In this document: positions 6,539 through 12,745 of the stretch, in pieces
Layout: the number at the start of each line of letters is the position of its first letter
How positions within the stretch are numbered: the first letter of the stretch is position 1
Notes under the pieces: generated by a model
Told to the model about the DNA's origin: nothing
The model's database searches: none
Seen by the model: only the letters and a program-made list of their open reading frames with translations
Source of the DNA: Methanocorpusculum sp.
GTDB lineage: Archaea; Halobacteriota; Methanomicrobia; Methanomicrobiales; Methanocorpusculaceae
Assembly: GCA_017555685.1 (NCBI GenBank)
Contig: JAFZFW010000013.1
Location: 1-12,751 of the forward strand
Length of the DNA stretch: 12,751 nucleotides
Direction of reading: 5' to 3'
Translations under genes and position numbers: made by a program

Positions 6539-7171
6539 TTAGGAAATCTGCAGGTAACCTGCAAACTTCATCTCAATCTTGTCAGTGCCGTACTGAAGGG
6601 TGAGTTCTTTGTCGTTGATTTCAGTGATGACACCGGTACGGACTGCGTATGCAAGTTCTCCGAGTTCATCAATGTACGGGAAGTCTAACTGAAGCATTCC
6701 GCCTTTCTCGAGTTTTGCAAACTCAAGACCCATCTCTTCGACATCTTCCTTGGAGTAGGTGTATTTTAATGCAGCACCGTCGAGGGTGATGGTTTTGGTT
6801 TCGCCGATGTTCATGCCGATTACTTCGGTAGAGATTGCATTCTGCTCGTTGGCATAGACCATATACGGCTTCTCAGAGTTGTCAATCGGGATGTATGCGC
6901 TCTCGTTGGTTTCGTATCCTGCGATAAATCCGCCGACAGAGGAGAAGACTGCCTTTCCTCCGACAGACATTATGTATTCAACAGCAACAGGGTTTCCTGC
7001 TTCAACTGCTCCTGCCGTGCCGTTTCCTCCAAAGAAGTTCTGGAAGTTTGCAAACGACAGAACGCACATAACAACCATAAGGACACAGAATGCGATAACA
7101 CCAATCTGCATCCAGTTGGTCTTTTTCTCCTCCGGTTTGTCACCGGCGCTTGACTTTTTCTGTACAGCCAT
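6539..7171 (-). CDS. membrane-anchored FKBP-like protein (divergent peptidyl-prolyl isomerase homologue)
   Basis: This 210-residue protein has a lysine-rich cytoplasmic N-terminus, one membrane helix (about 22-40), and an outside domain with the pattern of archaeal FKBP/SlyD-type isomerases. These carry a 'GDxVxVxY' strand (here GNPVAVEY, 59-66), a VIGMNIGETKTITL strand-turn (117-130), and a closing VRTGVITEINDKELTL segment (177-192). Typical FKBP aromatic pocket residues are hard to identify, so isomerase activity is uncertain and a chaperone-only role is possible. The ATG at 7171 fits a leaderless message from TTTATGAT (about 7196-7203). A second TATA-like ATTATATAC at 7176-7183 would start transcription inside the frame, which leaves Met21 as a less likely alternative. 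It is divergent from hsp20. Confidence 0.65.
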   Translation of the reverse strand: MAVQKKSSAGDKPEEKKTNWMQIGVIAFCVLMVVMCVLSFANFQNFFGGNGTAGAVEAGNPVAVEYIMSVGGKAVFSSVGGFIAGYETNESAYIPIDNSEKPYMVYANEQNAISTEVIGMNIGETKTITLDGAALKYTYSKEDVEEMGLEFAKLEKGGMLQLDFPYIDELGELAYAVRTGVITEINDKELTLQYGTDKIEMKFAGYLQIS

Positions 7172-7255
7172 GTGTGTATATAATTTCTCTTTCTTATCAT
7201 AAACACCTTCCCTTCTGTCTTTTACTGTGTTCAGAAAACATTTATACTTGTCACA
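7172..7255. promoter_or_regulatory. divergent promoter region, FKBP-like gene and hsp20
   Basis: On the plus strand, TTTATACT at 7241-7248 with a preceding CAGAAAACA is the probable TATA box and BRE of hsp20, placing its transcription start near 7268. On the minus strand, TATA-like elements lie at about 7196-7203 and 7176-7183 for the FKBP-like gene. Confidence 0.6.
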
Positions 7256-7270
7256 CTTACTATATGTAAG
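7256..7270. promoter_or_regulatory. palindromic operator, CTTAC-N5-GTAAG (site 2, hsp20)
   Basis: CTTACTATATGTAAG has the same 5-bp arms and N5 spacer as site 1 at 4389-4403, matching 13 of 15 bases. It starts 15 bp downstream of the start of its TATA box (18 bp at site 1), again covering the likely transcription start. It is probably bound by the regulator encoded at 4417-5061. Confidence 0.75.
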
Positions 7271-7306
7271 TCTAACAGGACAAATACCAGAATGGAGAAT
7301 ACCAAA

Positions 7307-7777
7307 ATGTCAGATATCCCATACTCATTCAGCTTCGAAACGCTTGGAAACAGCCTTGACTCTTTCCTCTCCGATGTCAGCTCCCGTGCAGTTTCTGCGA
7401 TGCCGCGCCCGGAATATGTAAAGACCACGGTCAGAAATGCCGTCCCGCGTATCTCCGGAAACTTCAATGTGGATTTAACCGAAACGGATGATGCGTTAAT
7501 CATCACCTGCGACCTTCCCGGATTTACCAAAGAGGATGTATCGGTCAAACTGATTGACGGACGGACGGTTGTCATCCATACTGCCGTCTGTACTGAATCA
7601 CTTTCTGCCGGCGTCTATCACTTACGCGAGAGACGCTCTGCTTCCGGAAAGCGTATTATCCGTCTCCCTGAAGAGGTCACTGCAGAAGGAGCAAAAGCAG
7701 TCTTCAGACACGGAGTCTTAGAGCTTGTCCTGCTTAAAGTACAGCCGGACGAAGGAGAAAGTATTCCGGTTGAATAA
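7307..7777 (+). CDS. hsp20: Hsp20 / alpha-crystallin small heat-shock protein
   Basis: Small heat-shock proteins form cytoplasmic oligomers that hold unfolding proteins for refolding without using ATP. This one has 156 residues: a variable N-terminal arm (1-50), an alpha-crystallin domain (about 52-144) with the signature DLPGFTKEDVSVKL and the conserved GVL at 136-138, and a C-terminal I-x-I/V motif, IPV, at 153-155 that normally docks on a neighbouring domain. I chose the ATG at 7307 because GGAG lies 9 nt before it. An in-frame ATG at 7292 would add MENTK but has a poorer Shine-Dalgarno sequence. The promoter carries the same operator as the ArsR-type regulator gene, so heat-inducible derepression is likely. 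A T-rich terminator follows. Confidence 0.93.
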   Translation: MSDIPYSFSFETLGNSLDSFLSDVSSRAVSAMPRPEYVKTTVRNAVPRISGNFNVDLTETDDALIITCDLPGFTKEDVSVKLIDGRTVVIHTAVCTESLSAGVYHLRERRSASGKRIIRLPEEVTAEGAKAVFRHGVLELVLLKVQPDEGESIPVE

Positions 7778-7797
7778 ACCCTCTCCCCGCCCCCCTC

Positions 7798-7812
7798 TTT
7801 TTTTCATTTTTT
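7798..7812 (+). terminator. T-tract terminator after hsp20
   Basis: Runs of seven T (7798-7804) and six T (7807-7812), split by CA, begin 20 bp after the hsp20 stop codon and follow a C-rich stretch. No stem is visible, as is common for archaeal T-tract termination. Confidence 0.6.
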
Positions 7813-7840
7813 CCGATATTTACCGCAGAGTATGAAGAAG

Positions 7841-7850
7841 ACATATATGT
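7841..7850 (+). promoter_or_regulatory. TATA box of the flippase-methyltransferase operon
   Basis: ACATATATGT, itself palindromic and preceded by the purine-rich GAAGAAG, lies about 30 bp before the ATG at 7876. The predicted transcription start is within a few bases of the ATG and there is no Shine-Dalgarno sequence, suggesting a leaderless message. Confidence 0.6.
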
Positions 7851-7875
7851 CGACAGATACCATAATTGAGATACT

Positions 7876-8910
7876 ATGGATAAAGGACAGAAAAAGCTGC
7901 TGGTGATATCACTGGGTATCAGTCTTGCTGTTCTTTTTGCTGTTCTTATCTTCACTATTGATGCAGAGACGCTTACTGCGCTGAAAAGCTGTATGCCGGC
8001 ATTTCTGATTCTTTCCCTTGCGATGCATGTTGTCTCTCTGCTCTTCTGGGCGCTGCGGATTAAGCTGATGTGCCGTTCGCTTGGATACAAAATCCGGTTT
8101 TTCCACTGTCTCAATCTGGTCTGTTCCAACACGTTTATCGCTTCGATTACTCCGTCCCAGATAGGAGGCGAGCCGGTCCGCGTGTATGAGCTCACGAAAG
8201 CCGGCATGCAGGGCGGGGACGCAACAGCGGTTGTTATCATGGAGAGGGTCTTTGACGGAATTATTCTGGCGGTCGGGACGATTCTTTGTGTGTTTGCGCT
8301 TGGTGTTTTCTTCCAGGATCTGGCACTGCCGGATATCTGCATGATTTCCGCTTACACTGCCGCTGTCGTCTTCTCCGGTCTGGTTCTGCTGTTCTTTGTC
8401 TTTGCCCGCAACCCGAAGTGGGGCTATGCGCTGATGGGCAGAATCTCGAACCTCCTTTCCCGAAGAGACAGCATGGAGAAAACGCAGGCACGATTCCGCC
8501 AGTTTGAGGGATATGTTGCACAGTTCTATACCACTGTTGCCCAGTTCGGCGGAAAAGCACGAAGCGGTATCTTCTTCGGTCTGCTTTTCACGGCTCTCTA
8601 CTGGACAAACGAGTTTATCATTGCGTACTTTATCTGCACCGGATTAGGAGTCGAGCCTACCGCAGCACTCTTCCTGCTTTCGCTTATCTTCCAGATCTTA
8701 ATCACGGTCATCTTAATGATCCCGATTACGCCGGGCGGAGTCGGTATCGCCGAGCTTTCCCTGGGCGGATTTTATGCATTAATCATCCCGACTGCAATCG
8801 TCGGCATCTTTGTGCTGATTTACCGGTTCATCTTCTACTACTTCAACCTCATCGTGGGGTTCATTGCGAGCATGCTGATTGTACGCCGCGAAGCACATAC
8901 GGAGACATAA
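7876..8910 (+). CDS. AglD/LPG synthase-type flippase-like membrane protein, copy 1
   Basis: This 344-residue polytopic membrane protein belongs to the lysylphosphatidylglycerol synthase transmembrane (UPF0104, PF03706) family. The two family signatures are TPSQIGGEPVRVYEL (92-106) and TPGGVGIAEL (285-294). About eight hydrophobic helices are visible, with a basic cytoplasmic loop (about 178-230) in the middle. No MprF-type aminoacyl-transferase domain is attached. Family members are linked to flipping or modifying lipid-linked substrates and include the membrane part of the archaeal glycosylation protein AglD; the substrate here is unknown. It is the first gene of a three-gene operon with a paralogue and an FkbM methyltransferase, so a role in surface glycolipid or glycan assembly is inferred. 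Confidence 0.85.
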   Translation: MDKGQKKLLVISLGISLAVLFAVLIFTIDAETLTALKSCMPAFLILSLAMHVVSLLFWALRIKLMCRSLGYKIRFFHCLNLVCSNTFIASITPSQIGGEPVRVYELTKAGMQGGDATAVVIMERVFDGIILAVGTILCVFALGVFFQDLALPDICMISAYTAAVVFSGLVLLFFVFARNPKWGYALMGRISNLLSRRDSMEKTQARFRQFEGYVAQFYTTVAQFGGKARSGIFFGLLFTALYWTNEFIIAYFICTGLGVEPTAALFLLSLIFQILITVILMIPITPGGVGIAELSLGGFYALIIPTAIVGIFVLIYRFIFYYFNLIVGFIASMLIVRREAHTET

Positions 8911-9960
8911 ATGGACGCGAAATACAAAAAACTCCTCTGGATATCAATCGGCCTCTCACTTGGCATCATGCTGCTGGTTATCCTTCTCACGTTTGATGAG
9001 GAGACACTGGTTGCGCTGAAGAACTTTGACTACCGGTTCCTGCTGATTGCTTTTGGTTTACACCTGCTTGCCATCGTCTTCTGGGGTATGCGGATTGTCG
9101 CACTCAGCCGTTCGCTTGGCTACAAAGTGCCGCTTCGCCACTGCGTTAATATGGCAGCAGCCGGCCAGCTTCTGGCAGCGATTACTCCGTCGAACATCGG
9201 CGGAGAGCCGATTCGCGTTCATGAGCTCTACAAGGCAAAGGTTCCGCTTGCGGATGCAACCGCTATTGTCCTGGTCGAGCGTCTGTTAGAGGCGTTCCTG
9301 CTGGTGCTTGGCGTCATCGGCGGTATGACAGCGTTTTCCCTGGTGTATCAGAACGGCGAGATTCCCTCAGCTCTGATTACCGCGGCATGGATCGGGACGG
9401 CGTTTTTTGTCGCTATCCTGCTGGTGCTGCTGCTGATTATGCGAAAACCTGCTTCGGTTAAGAAGTGGGGTTCGGCGATTCTCAACTTCTTCGGACGGAA
9501 GATGCGGGCGGAACGCCGCGAAAAACTCCTGAATGACATGACCGGCGGTATCGACCAGTTTTACGGAACGTTCCGTCACTTCGCCGGAAAGGACGGCAGA
9601 ATCGGTCTGATTCTGGGTCTTTTGCTTTCGCTTGCCTTCTGGACCTGCGAGTATGCGATTGCTTCGGTTATCATGATGGGCTTAGGTTATGAGCCGCACA
9701 TTCTGCTCTCGATTATCTTCCAGATGATTATCGCCGTCATTCTGATGGTGCCGCTTACGCCGGGCAGTACGGGTGTTGCCGAGCTGTGCTATGCGGGATT
9801 CTACTCGCTGATTCTGCCGACGGCAGTTATCGGGCTCTTTGTGGTTCTGCTTCGGGCTATCCTGTACTACTCGAATCTGATTATCGGCTTTATTGCGTCA
9901 TTTATCATCGTCAAGCGTGAAGCGAAGAACCAGACGGTACTGACCGGCGATGAGAACTAA
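8911..9960 (+). CDS. AglD/LPG synthase-type flippase-like membrane protein, copy 2
   Basis: This 349-residue paralogue of the preceding protein aligns with it from end to end. Its first signature, TPSNIGGEPIRVHEL, falls at exactly the same residues (92-106), and TPGSTGVAEL lies at 283-292. The ATG follows the upstream stop with no gap, and GGAG lies 6 nt before it inside the last codons of copy 1, so the start is well supported. Divergence is moderate throughout: the membrane signatures are kept while the mid-protein loop (about 180-230) has changed, which suggests separate substrates or a heteromeric partner. The last 11 nt overlap the FkbM-type methyltransferase gene. Confidence 0.85.
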   Translation: MDAKYKKLLWISIGLSLGIMLLVILLTFDEETLVALKNFDYRFLLIAFGLHLLAIVFWGMRIVALSRSLGYKVPLRHCVNMAAAGQLLAAITPSNIGGEPIRVHELYKAKVPLADATAIVLVERLLEAFLLVLGVIGGMTAFSLVYQNGEIPSALITAAWIGTAFFVAILLVLLLIMRKPASVKKWGSAILNFFGRKMRAERREKLLNDMTGGIDQFYGTFRHFAGKDGRIGLILGLLLSLAFWTCEYAIASVIMMGLGYEPHILLSIIFQMIIAVILMVPLTPGSTGVAELCYAGFYSLILPTAVIGLFVVLLRAILYYSNLIIGFIASFIIVKREAKNQTVLTGDEN

Positions 9961-10774
9961 TCCTTCGTTTTTTGATACTCTGCGCTACCGGCTGACCGTT
10001 GCCGGCAGGACAGAGGACTTTTACCGTGTGCAGTACGAGCGTATGTTTCGCCGGCATCATGTCAGAAAGGATGACTGTCTGAAAGTCGGCCCCCTTCGTC
10101 TGCCGCGTTTGTCGCATGCGGATTTTCCGACCCGCGAGGAGGCGTACTATGCGATGGAGATTGGCGACATTCTCTATCCGGCGCTTCTCGGCTCCTTCCG
10201 CTATGTGGATGAAGGTCCGTATGAGTGGGGCGATGTCAGAATCGAAGCAGGCGATGTGGTGTTTGACTGCGGAGCGAACTTAGGGCTTTTCTCGATTCTT
10301 GCGGCATACCGCGGGGCCGAGGTCTATGCGTTCGAGCCGATTTCTGCGGCACGCACCGAGCTTCGCCGGACGCTTGATATGAATCCGGAACTCAAAGACC
10401 TGGTGCATGTGGTGCCTGCCGCGCTTTCGGATAGCGAGGGAACTGCGGAGTTTACGGTACTTGACGGGACGCTGGTTGGATCGTCGATGGTTCTGCAGCA
10501 GCAGGGAAGAAAGGAGACTGCACGGCTGACAACTGTTGATGCGTTCTGTGCGGCAGAGGGAATCTCTCCGGACTTCATTAAGGCAGACATCGAAGGCGCC
10601 GAGCGGCAGATGATGGCAGGAGCAGTTGAGACGCTTGCTTCTTCTGCGCCGAAGATTGCTATCTGTACGTATCATTTCAAAGATGACGCAGAGGTTCTGC
10701 GGGGAATTATCAAAAAGGCAAACCCGGAGTACCGGATTTCTGAAAAGTGGAAGAAGCTCTACGCAAAGCGGTAA
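9950..10774 (+). CDS. FkbM family SAM-dependent methyltransferase
   Basis: This 274-residue, probably cytoplasmic protein is a class I SAM-dependent methyltransferase of the FkbM family. The SAM-binding motif I is VVFDCGANLGLFS (103-115), the acidic end of the second strand is AFEP (127-130), and the FkbM-specific block is FIKADIEGAERQMMAGA (209-225). A roughly 100-residue N-terminal extension with no recognised motif precedes the Rossmann core. FkbM enzymes methylate hydroxyl groups of sugars, polyketides or glycans; the acceptor is not evident here. Linkage to two flippase-like genes (11-nt overlap with the second) suggests a lipid-linked or surface glycan substrate. No convincing Shine-Dalgarno sequence precedes the ATG, so coupling to the upstream gene is likely. 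The next in-frame Met is residue 32. Confidence 0.85.
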   Translation: MRTNPSFFDTLRYRLTVAGRTEDFYRVQYERMFRRHHVRKDDCLKVGPLRLPRLSHADFPTREEAYYAMEIGDILYPALLGSFRYVDEGPYEWGDVRIEAGDVVFDCGANLGLFSILAAYRGAEVYAFEPISAARTELRRTLDMNPELKDLVHVVPAALSDSEGTAEFTVLDGTLVGSSMVLQQQGRKETARLTTVDAFCAAEGISPDFIKADIEGAERQMMAGAVETLASSAPKIAICTYHFKDDAEVLRGIIKKANPEYRISEKWKKLYAKR

Positions 10775-10781
10775 AAAAAGA

Positions 10782-11321
10782 TTAAAGATTTCCTGCCTCT
10801 GCAAGAACAGATTTGAGGCAGGAAATCTTTTCGCCTGGAGTATTGCAGGCATTGAGTGCGTTTACGATGCCGATTCCCTGCATAACACCACTGCTGTTAT
10901 CTGCTGCTGATTTGATGGGGATTTCCTTGCAGTATGCCGAGCGGATACTTACACAGTACTGTGACCAGCCATCTCCGCTGATAGTTGACTCTTTCATCTG
11001 GAAGCAGTATACGGCTGCTGCGGCATTTCCTGCGCAGTCCACGCCGAGTGCCCAGATGGTATAGAGGTCTTCTCCGCGAAGCAGTGCAGTGTAGGTGTTC
11101 TCCGCTGCCTGTGCGAATGCAGCGTTGGATGCCCATTTCACCTCAACATCCGGATTGAAGTTTTCCGGGACTGCCGTTACTTTTACAAAGACACTGTCGT
11201 CGAGTTCTTCATAGCTTAGTTTGACTGCCGGAATCTCTTCTGCTGCTGCGGGGACAGCGGCACAGCAGAGAAGCAAAAGAACGGTAAATACGGCAGCGGT
11301 AAGCTTTCTTATACTGCTCAT
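10782..11321 (-). CDS. small secreted cysteine-rich protein of unknown function
   Basis: I do not recognise this protein. From the ATG at 11321 it has 179 residues with a clear signal peptide: MSSIRK, then a hydrophobic core (about 8-25), and probable cleavage after AAA near residue 27. The exported part carries six cysteines (96, 106, 123, 131, 159, 168), an even number that would allow three disulfides. The first half (EELDDSVFVKVTAVPENFNPDVEVKW) looks like a beta-sandwich-type strand pattern, but I cannot name a domain. The frame is open upstream to 11468, but that extension is arginine/serine-rich, lies within the NOB1 gene, and would bury the signal peptide. A TATA-like AGTATTAAG about 29 bp upstream may give it its own promoter, in addition to read-through from prs and nob1. 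Confidence 0.75.
   Translation of the reverse strand: MSSIRKLTAAVFTVLLLLCCAAVPAAAEEIPAVKLSYEELDDSVFVKVTAVPENFNPDVEVKWASNAAFAQAAENTYTALLRGEDLYTIWALGVDCAGNAAAAVYCFQMKESTISGDGWSQYCVSIRSAYCKEIPIKSAADNSSGVMQGIGIVNALNACNTPGEKISCLKSVLAEAGNL
10784..10830. terminator. bidirectional intrinsic-type terminator, 16-bp stem
   Basis: Perfect 16-bp arms lie at 10784-10799 (AAAGATTTCCTGCCTC) and 10815-10830, around a 15-nt loop. On the plus strand the stem follows the methyltransferase stop and ends in TTTT. On the minus strand it is followed by a T7 tract at 10773-10779. It lies inside the last codons of the convergent secreted-protein gene. Confidence 0.75.
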
Positions 11322-11347
11322 GTACTCTCTGTTGTCCTGCAGAACGC

Positions 11348-11842
11348 TTAATACTTCTGCCGTTTCGGTTTTGCCGCTGCTTTTTCTGTTCCCCGCTTCT
11401 TTGGTGGAGCGCCGCAGATCGGACAGTCTGCTTCGCCTGCCGGAATCTCTGCCCCGCATCCGGAGCATATGAGCTTCCAGACCTTTTTCTTTGCGGTTTT
11501 GGAAAGCAGGCTTTTTACCGGGATTTTCAGGTGTCGGCAGACATTCTGTACCGCAAAGTCTCCGGAGACCACGGTACCTCCCGAGGCAAGAGCGAAGGCG
11601 ATGACTGAGATGTCGGTGTCTGATAACACCCGCAGGTCTCCGGACTTTTCGGCCGCGGATTTTACTGCGGCAGTTTCAGCCGGTCCTGCCCCGCCGATTT
11701 TCAGCCCCTCAGCGCTTAGTACTTCAAAGCGCATCTTTGAGACATGGTCACGGATTTCGTCAGCAACTTCAGCCGTTGTCCAGAGGTCTCCCTCCAAGCG
11801 GTTTTCGGCGAAAAAAAAGGAAGCATCCAGAATATACTGCAT
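11348..11842 (-). CDS. nob1: NOB1-type rRNA maturation endonuclease (PIN domain plus zinc ribbon)
   Basis: Archaeal NOB1 cuts the precursor of 16S rRNA at its 3' end during small-subunit assembly. This 164-residue protein has the full layout: an N-terminal PIN nuclease with acidic metal-binding residues Asp6 (ILDAS), Glu29 (VADEI), Asp75/Asp77 (LSDTDISVIAFA) and Asp95 (SGDFAVQN), then a rubredoxin-like zinc ribbon, Cys126-x2-Cys129 and Cys140-x2-Cys143, and a basic tail (PKKRGTEKAAAKPKRQKY) suited to RNA binding. The ATG is 2 nt after the PRPP synthase stop, so the two genes should be cotranscribed and coupled. A toxin-type VapC is unlikely because of the zinc ribbon and the absence of an antitoxin gene. 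Confidence 0.9.
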   Translation of the reverse strand: MQYILDASFFFAENRLEGDLWTTAEVADEIRDHVSKMRFEVLSAEGLKIGGAGPAETAAVKSAAEKSGDLRVLSDTDISVIAFALASGGTVVSGDFAVQNVCRHLKIPVKSLLSKTAKKKVWKLICSGCGAEIPAGEADCPICGAPPKKRGTEKAAAKPKRQKY

Positions 11843-11844
11843 GC

Positions 11845-12690
11845 TTATTTTCTGATTGCGTCAGCGATGATTCCGGATGCAGAGAACTTGGAGGATGCAC
11901 GCTCGATGGTGTCGGAGTTTGCAACGTCTGCAAGTCCGCCCTGCATGAGCTTGATGTATCCGCCGGAGGCAAATACTCCGTGAACACCTGCTGCACGAAC
12001 GGATTTTGCTCCCTGCTCCATTAACATGCTGGCAGCAAGAGCCATAGATCCGCCGGTTGCGATAATGTCGTCGACGATAACACAGTCTCTTCCTGCTGCA
12101 TCAAGGTGCTTTGGTGCCATCCTGACTTCGGAGCCGGAAAGGCGGGTCTTGTCTAAGTGGTCGCAGTCCCATCCGAACGGTGCGGAGACACTCTTTGCAA
12201 ACTCCCATGCGCCAATGTCCGGGGATAAGATGAGCGGGTTTTCGATTGGCTGAGTCTGGATGTATGCGCCGATTTCCGGTGCGACGTTGAGGTTTTCTGC
12301 CGGGCAGCGGAAGTGGTTTAAGACGGACGGGTCGTGGATGTTTACGGTAAAGACGCGGGATGCACCTTCGGATAATGCGCGGGCAAGTGCGCGTGCGGAG
12401 ATCGGCTCTCCTTCATTGAAGCGCTTGTCCTGTCTTGCGTATCCCATGTACGGAAGTACCAGGGTTACATCTTTTCCTTCGCAGGCGTCCATTAAGAGCA
12501 TGACCTGAAGGGCGGTTGTGGTATCAACAGTACTTGCAACAACGACCATTTCGTCATCAAGCTCTTCTACGCGCACATAGAGTTCTCCGTCCGGGAAGGT
12601 GGTATACTTGACGTTGGAGAGTCCGCATCCGAGTTTCTGGGCTGTACGTGCCGCAAGCAGCTGACTTTTTTCTGTATAGATGACCTTCAT
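11845..12690 (-). CDS. prs: ribose-phosphate pyrophosphokinase (PRPP synthase)
   Basis: PRPP synthase transfers pyrophosphate from ATP to ribose 5-phosphate, giving the precursor for nucleotides, histidine and, in methanogens, cofactor and pterin synthesis. The 281-residue protein is typical of the short archaeal form. It has FPDGELYVR (32-40), the flexible-loop-region motif YMGYARQDKRFNEGEPISA (81-99), the metal-site region VNIHDPS (116-122; bacterial enzymes have DLHA here), and the PRPP-binding loop CVIVDDIIATGGS (203-215). The start at 12690 gives the expected N-terminus, MKVIYTEKSQ. There is no clear Shine-Dalgarno sequence. It leads the operon with nob1 and the small secreted protein. 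Confidence 0.95.
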   Translation of the reverse strand: MKVIYTEKSQLLAARTAQKLGCGLSNVKYTTFPDGELYVRVEELDDEMVVVASTVDTTTALQVMLLMDACEGKDVTLVLPYMGYARQDKRFNEGEPISARALARALSEGASRVFTVNIHDPSVLNHFRCPAENLNVAPEIGAYIQTQPIENPLILSPDIGAWEFAKSVSAPFGWDCDHLDKTRLSGSEVRMAPKHLDAAGRDCVIVDDIIATGGSMALAASMLMEQGAKSVRAAGVHGVFASGGYIKLMQGGLADVANSDTIERASSKFSASGIIADAIRK

Positions 12691-12699
12691 ATTTCTGCA

Positions 12700-12745
12700 G
12701 ATACTATCTTAATACTGAAAGTACTTAAATTATAATCAAGTACAA
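12700..12745 (-). promoter_or_regulatory. probable promoter of the prs-nob1 operon with inverted repeat
   Basis: On the minus strand, TTATAATTTA (about 12725-12734) is the best TATA box and would give a start near 12705. A second candidate, AGTATTAAG (about 12708-12716), would give a leaderless message. GTACTT (12721-12726) and AAGTAC (12738-12743) form an inverted repeat that frames the first TATA box. Confidence 0.45.

Noticed and set aside
7734..8342. 202-codon open frame on the minus strand opposite the hsp20 end and first flippase-like gene
   Set aside because: It runs antisense across the end of hsp20, a terminator, a promoter and a well-supported membrane protein gene. Its product has low-complexity Ser/Arg/Ile content and no domain.
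10280..10852. 190-codon open frame on the minus strand opposite the FkbM methyltransferase
   Set aside because: It is antisense to clear SAM-binding and FkbM motifs, crosses the 16-bp terminator stem, and has an Arg/Cys/Leu-rich translation typical of a shadow frame.
11322..11468. 49-residue N-terminal extension of the secreted protein
   Set aside because: It overlaps the zinc ribbon and tail of NOB1 in another frame, is Arg/Ser-rich, and would put a clear signal peptide in mid-protein. The ATG at 11321 is preferred.
11348..11842. VapC-type toxin as an explanation of the PIN domain protein
   Set aside because: A four-cysteine zinc ribbon and basic tail follow the PIN domain, and the gene is coupled to prs with no antitoxin, which fits NOB1 instead.
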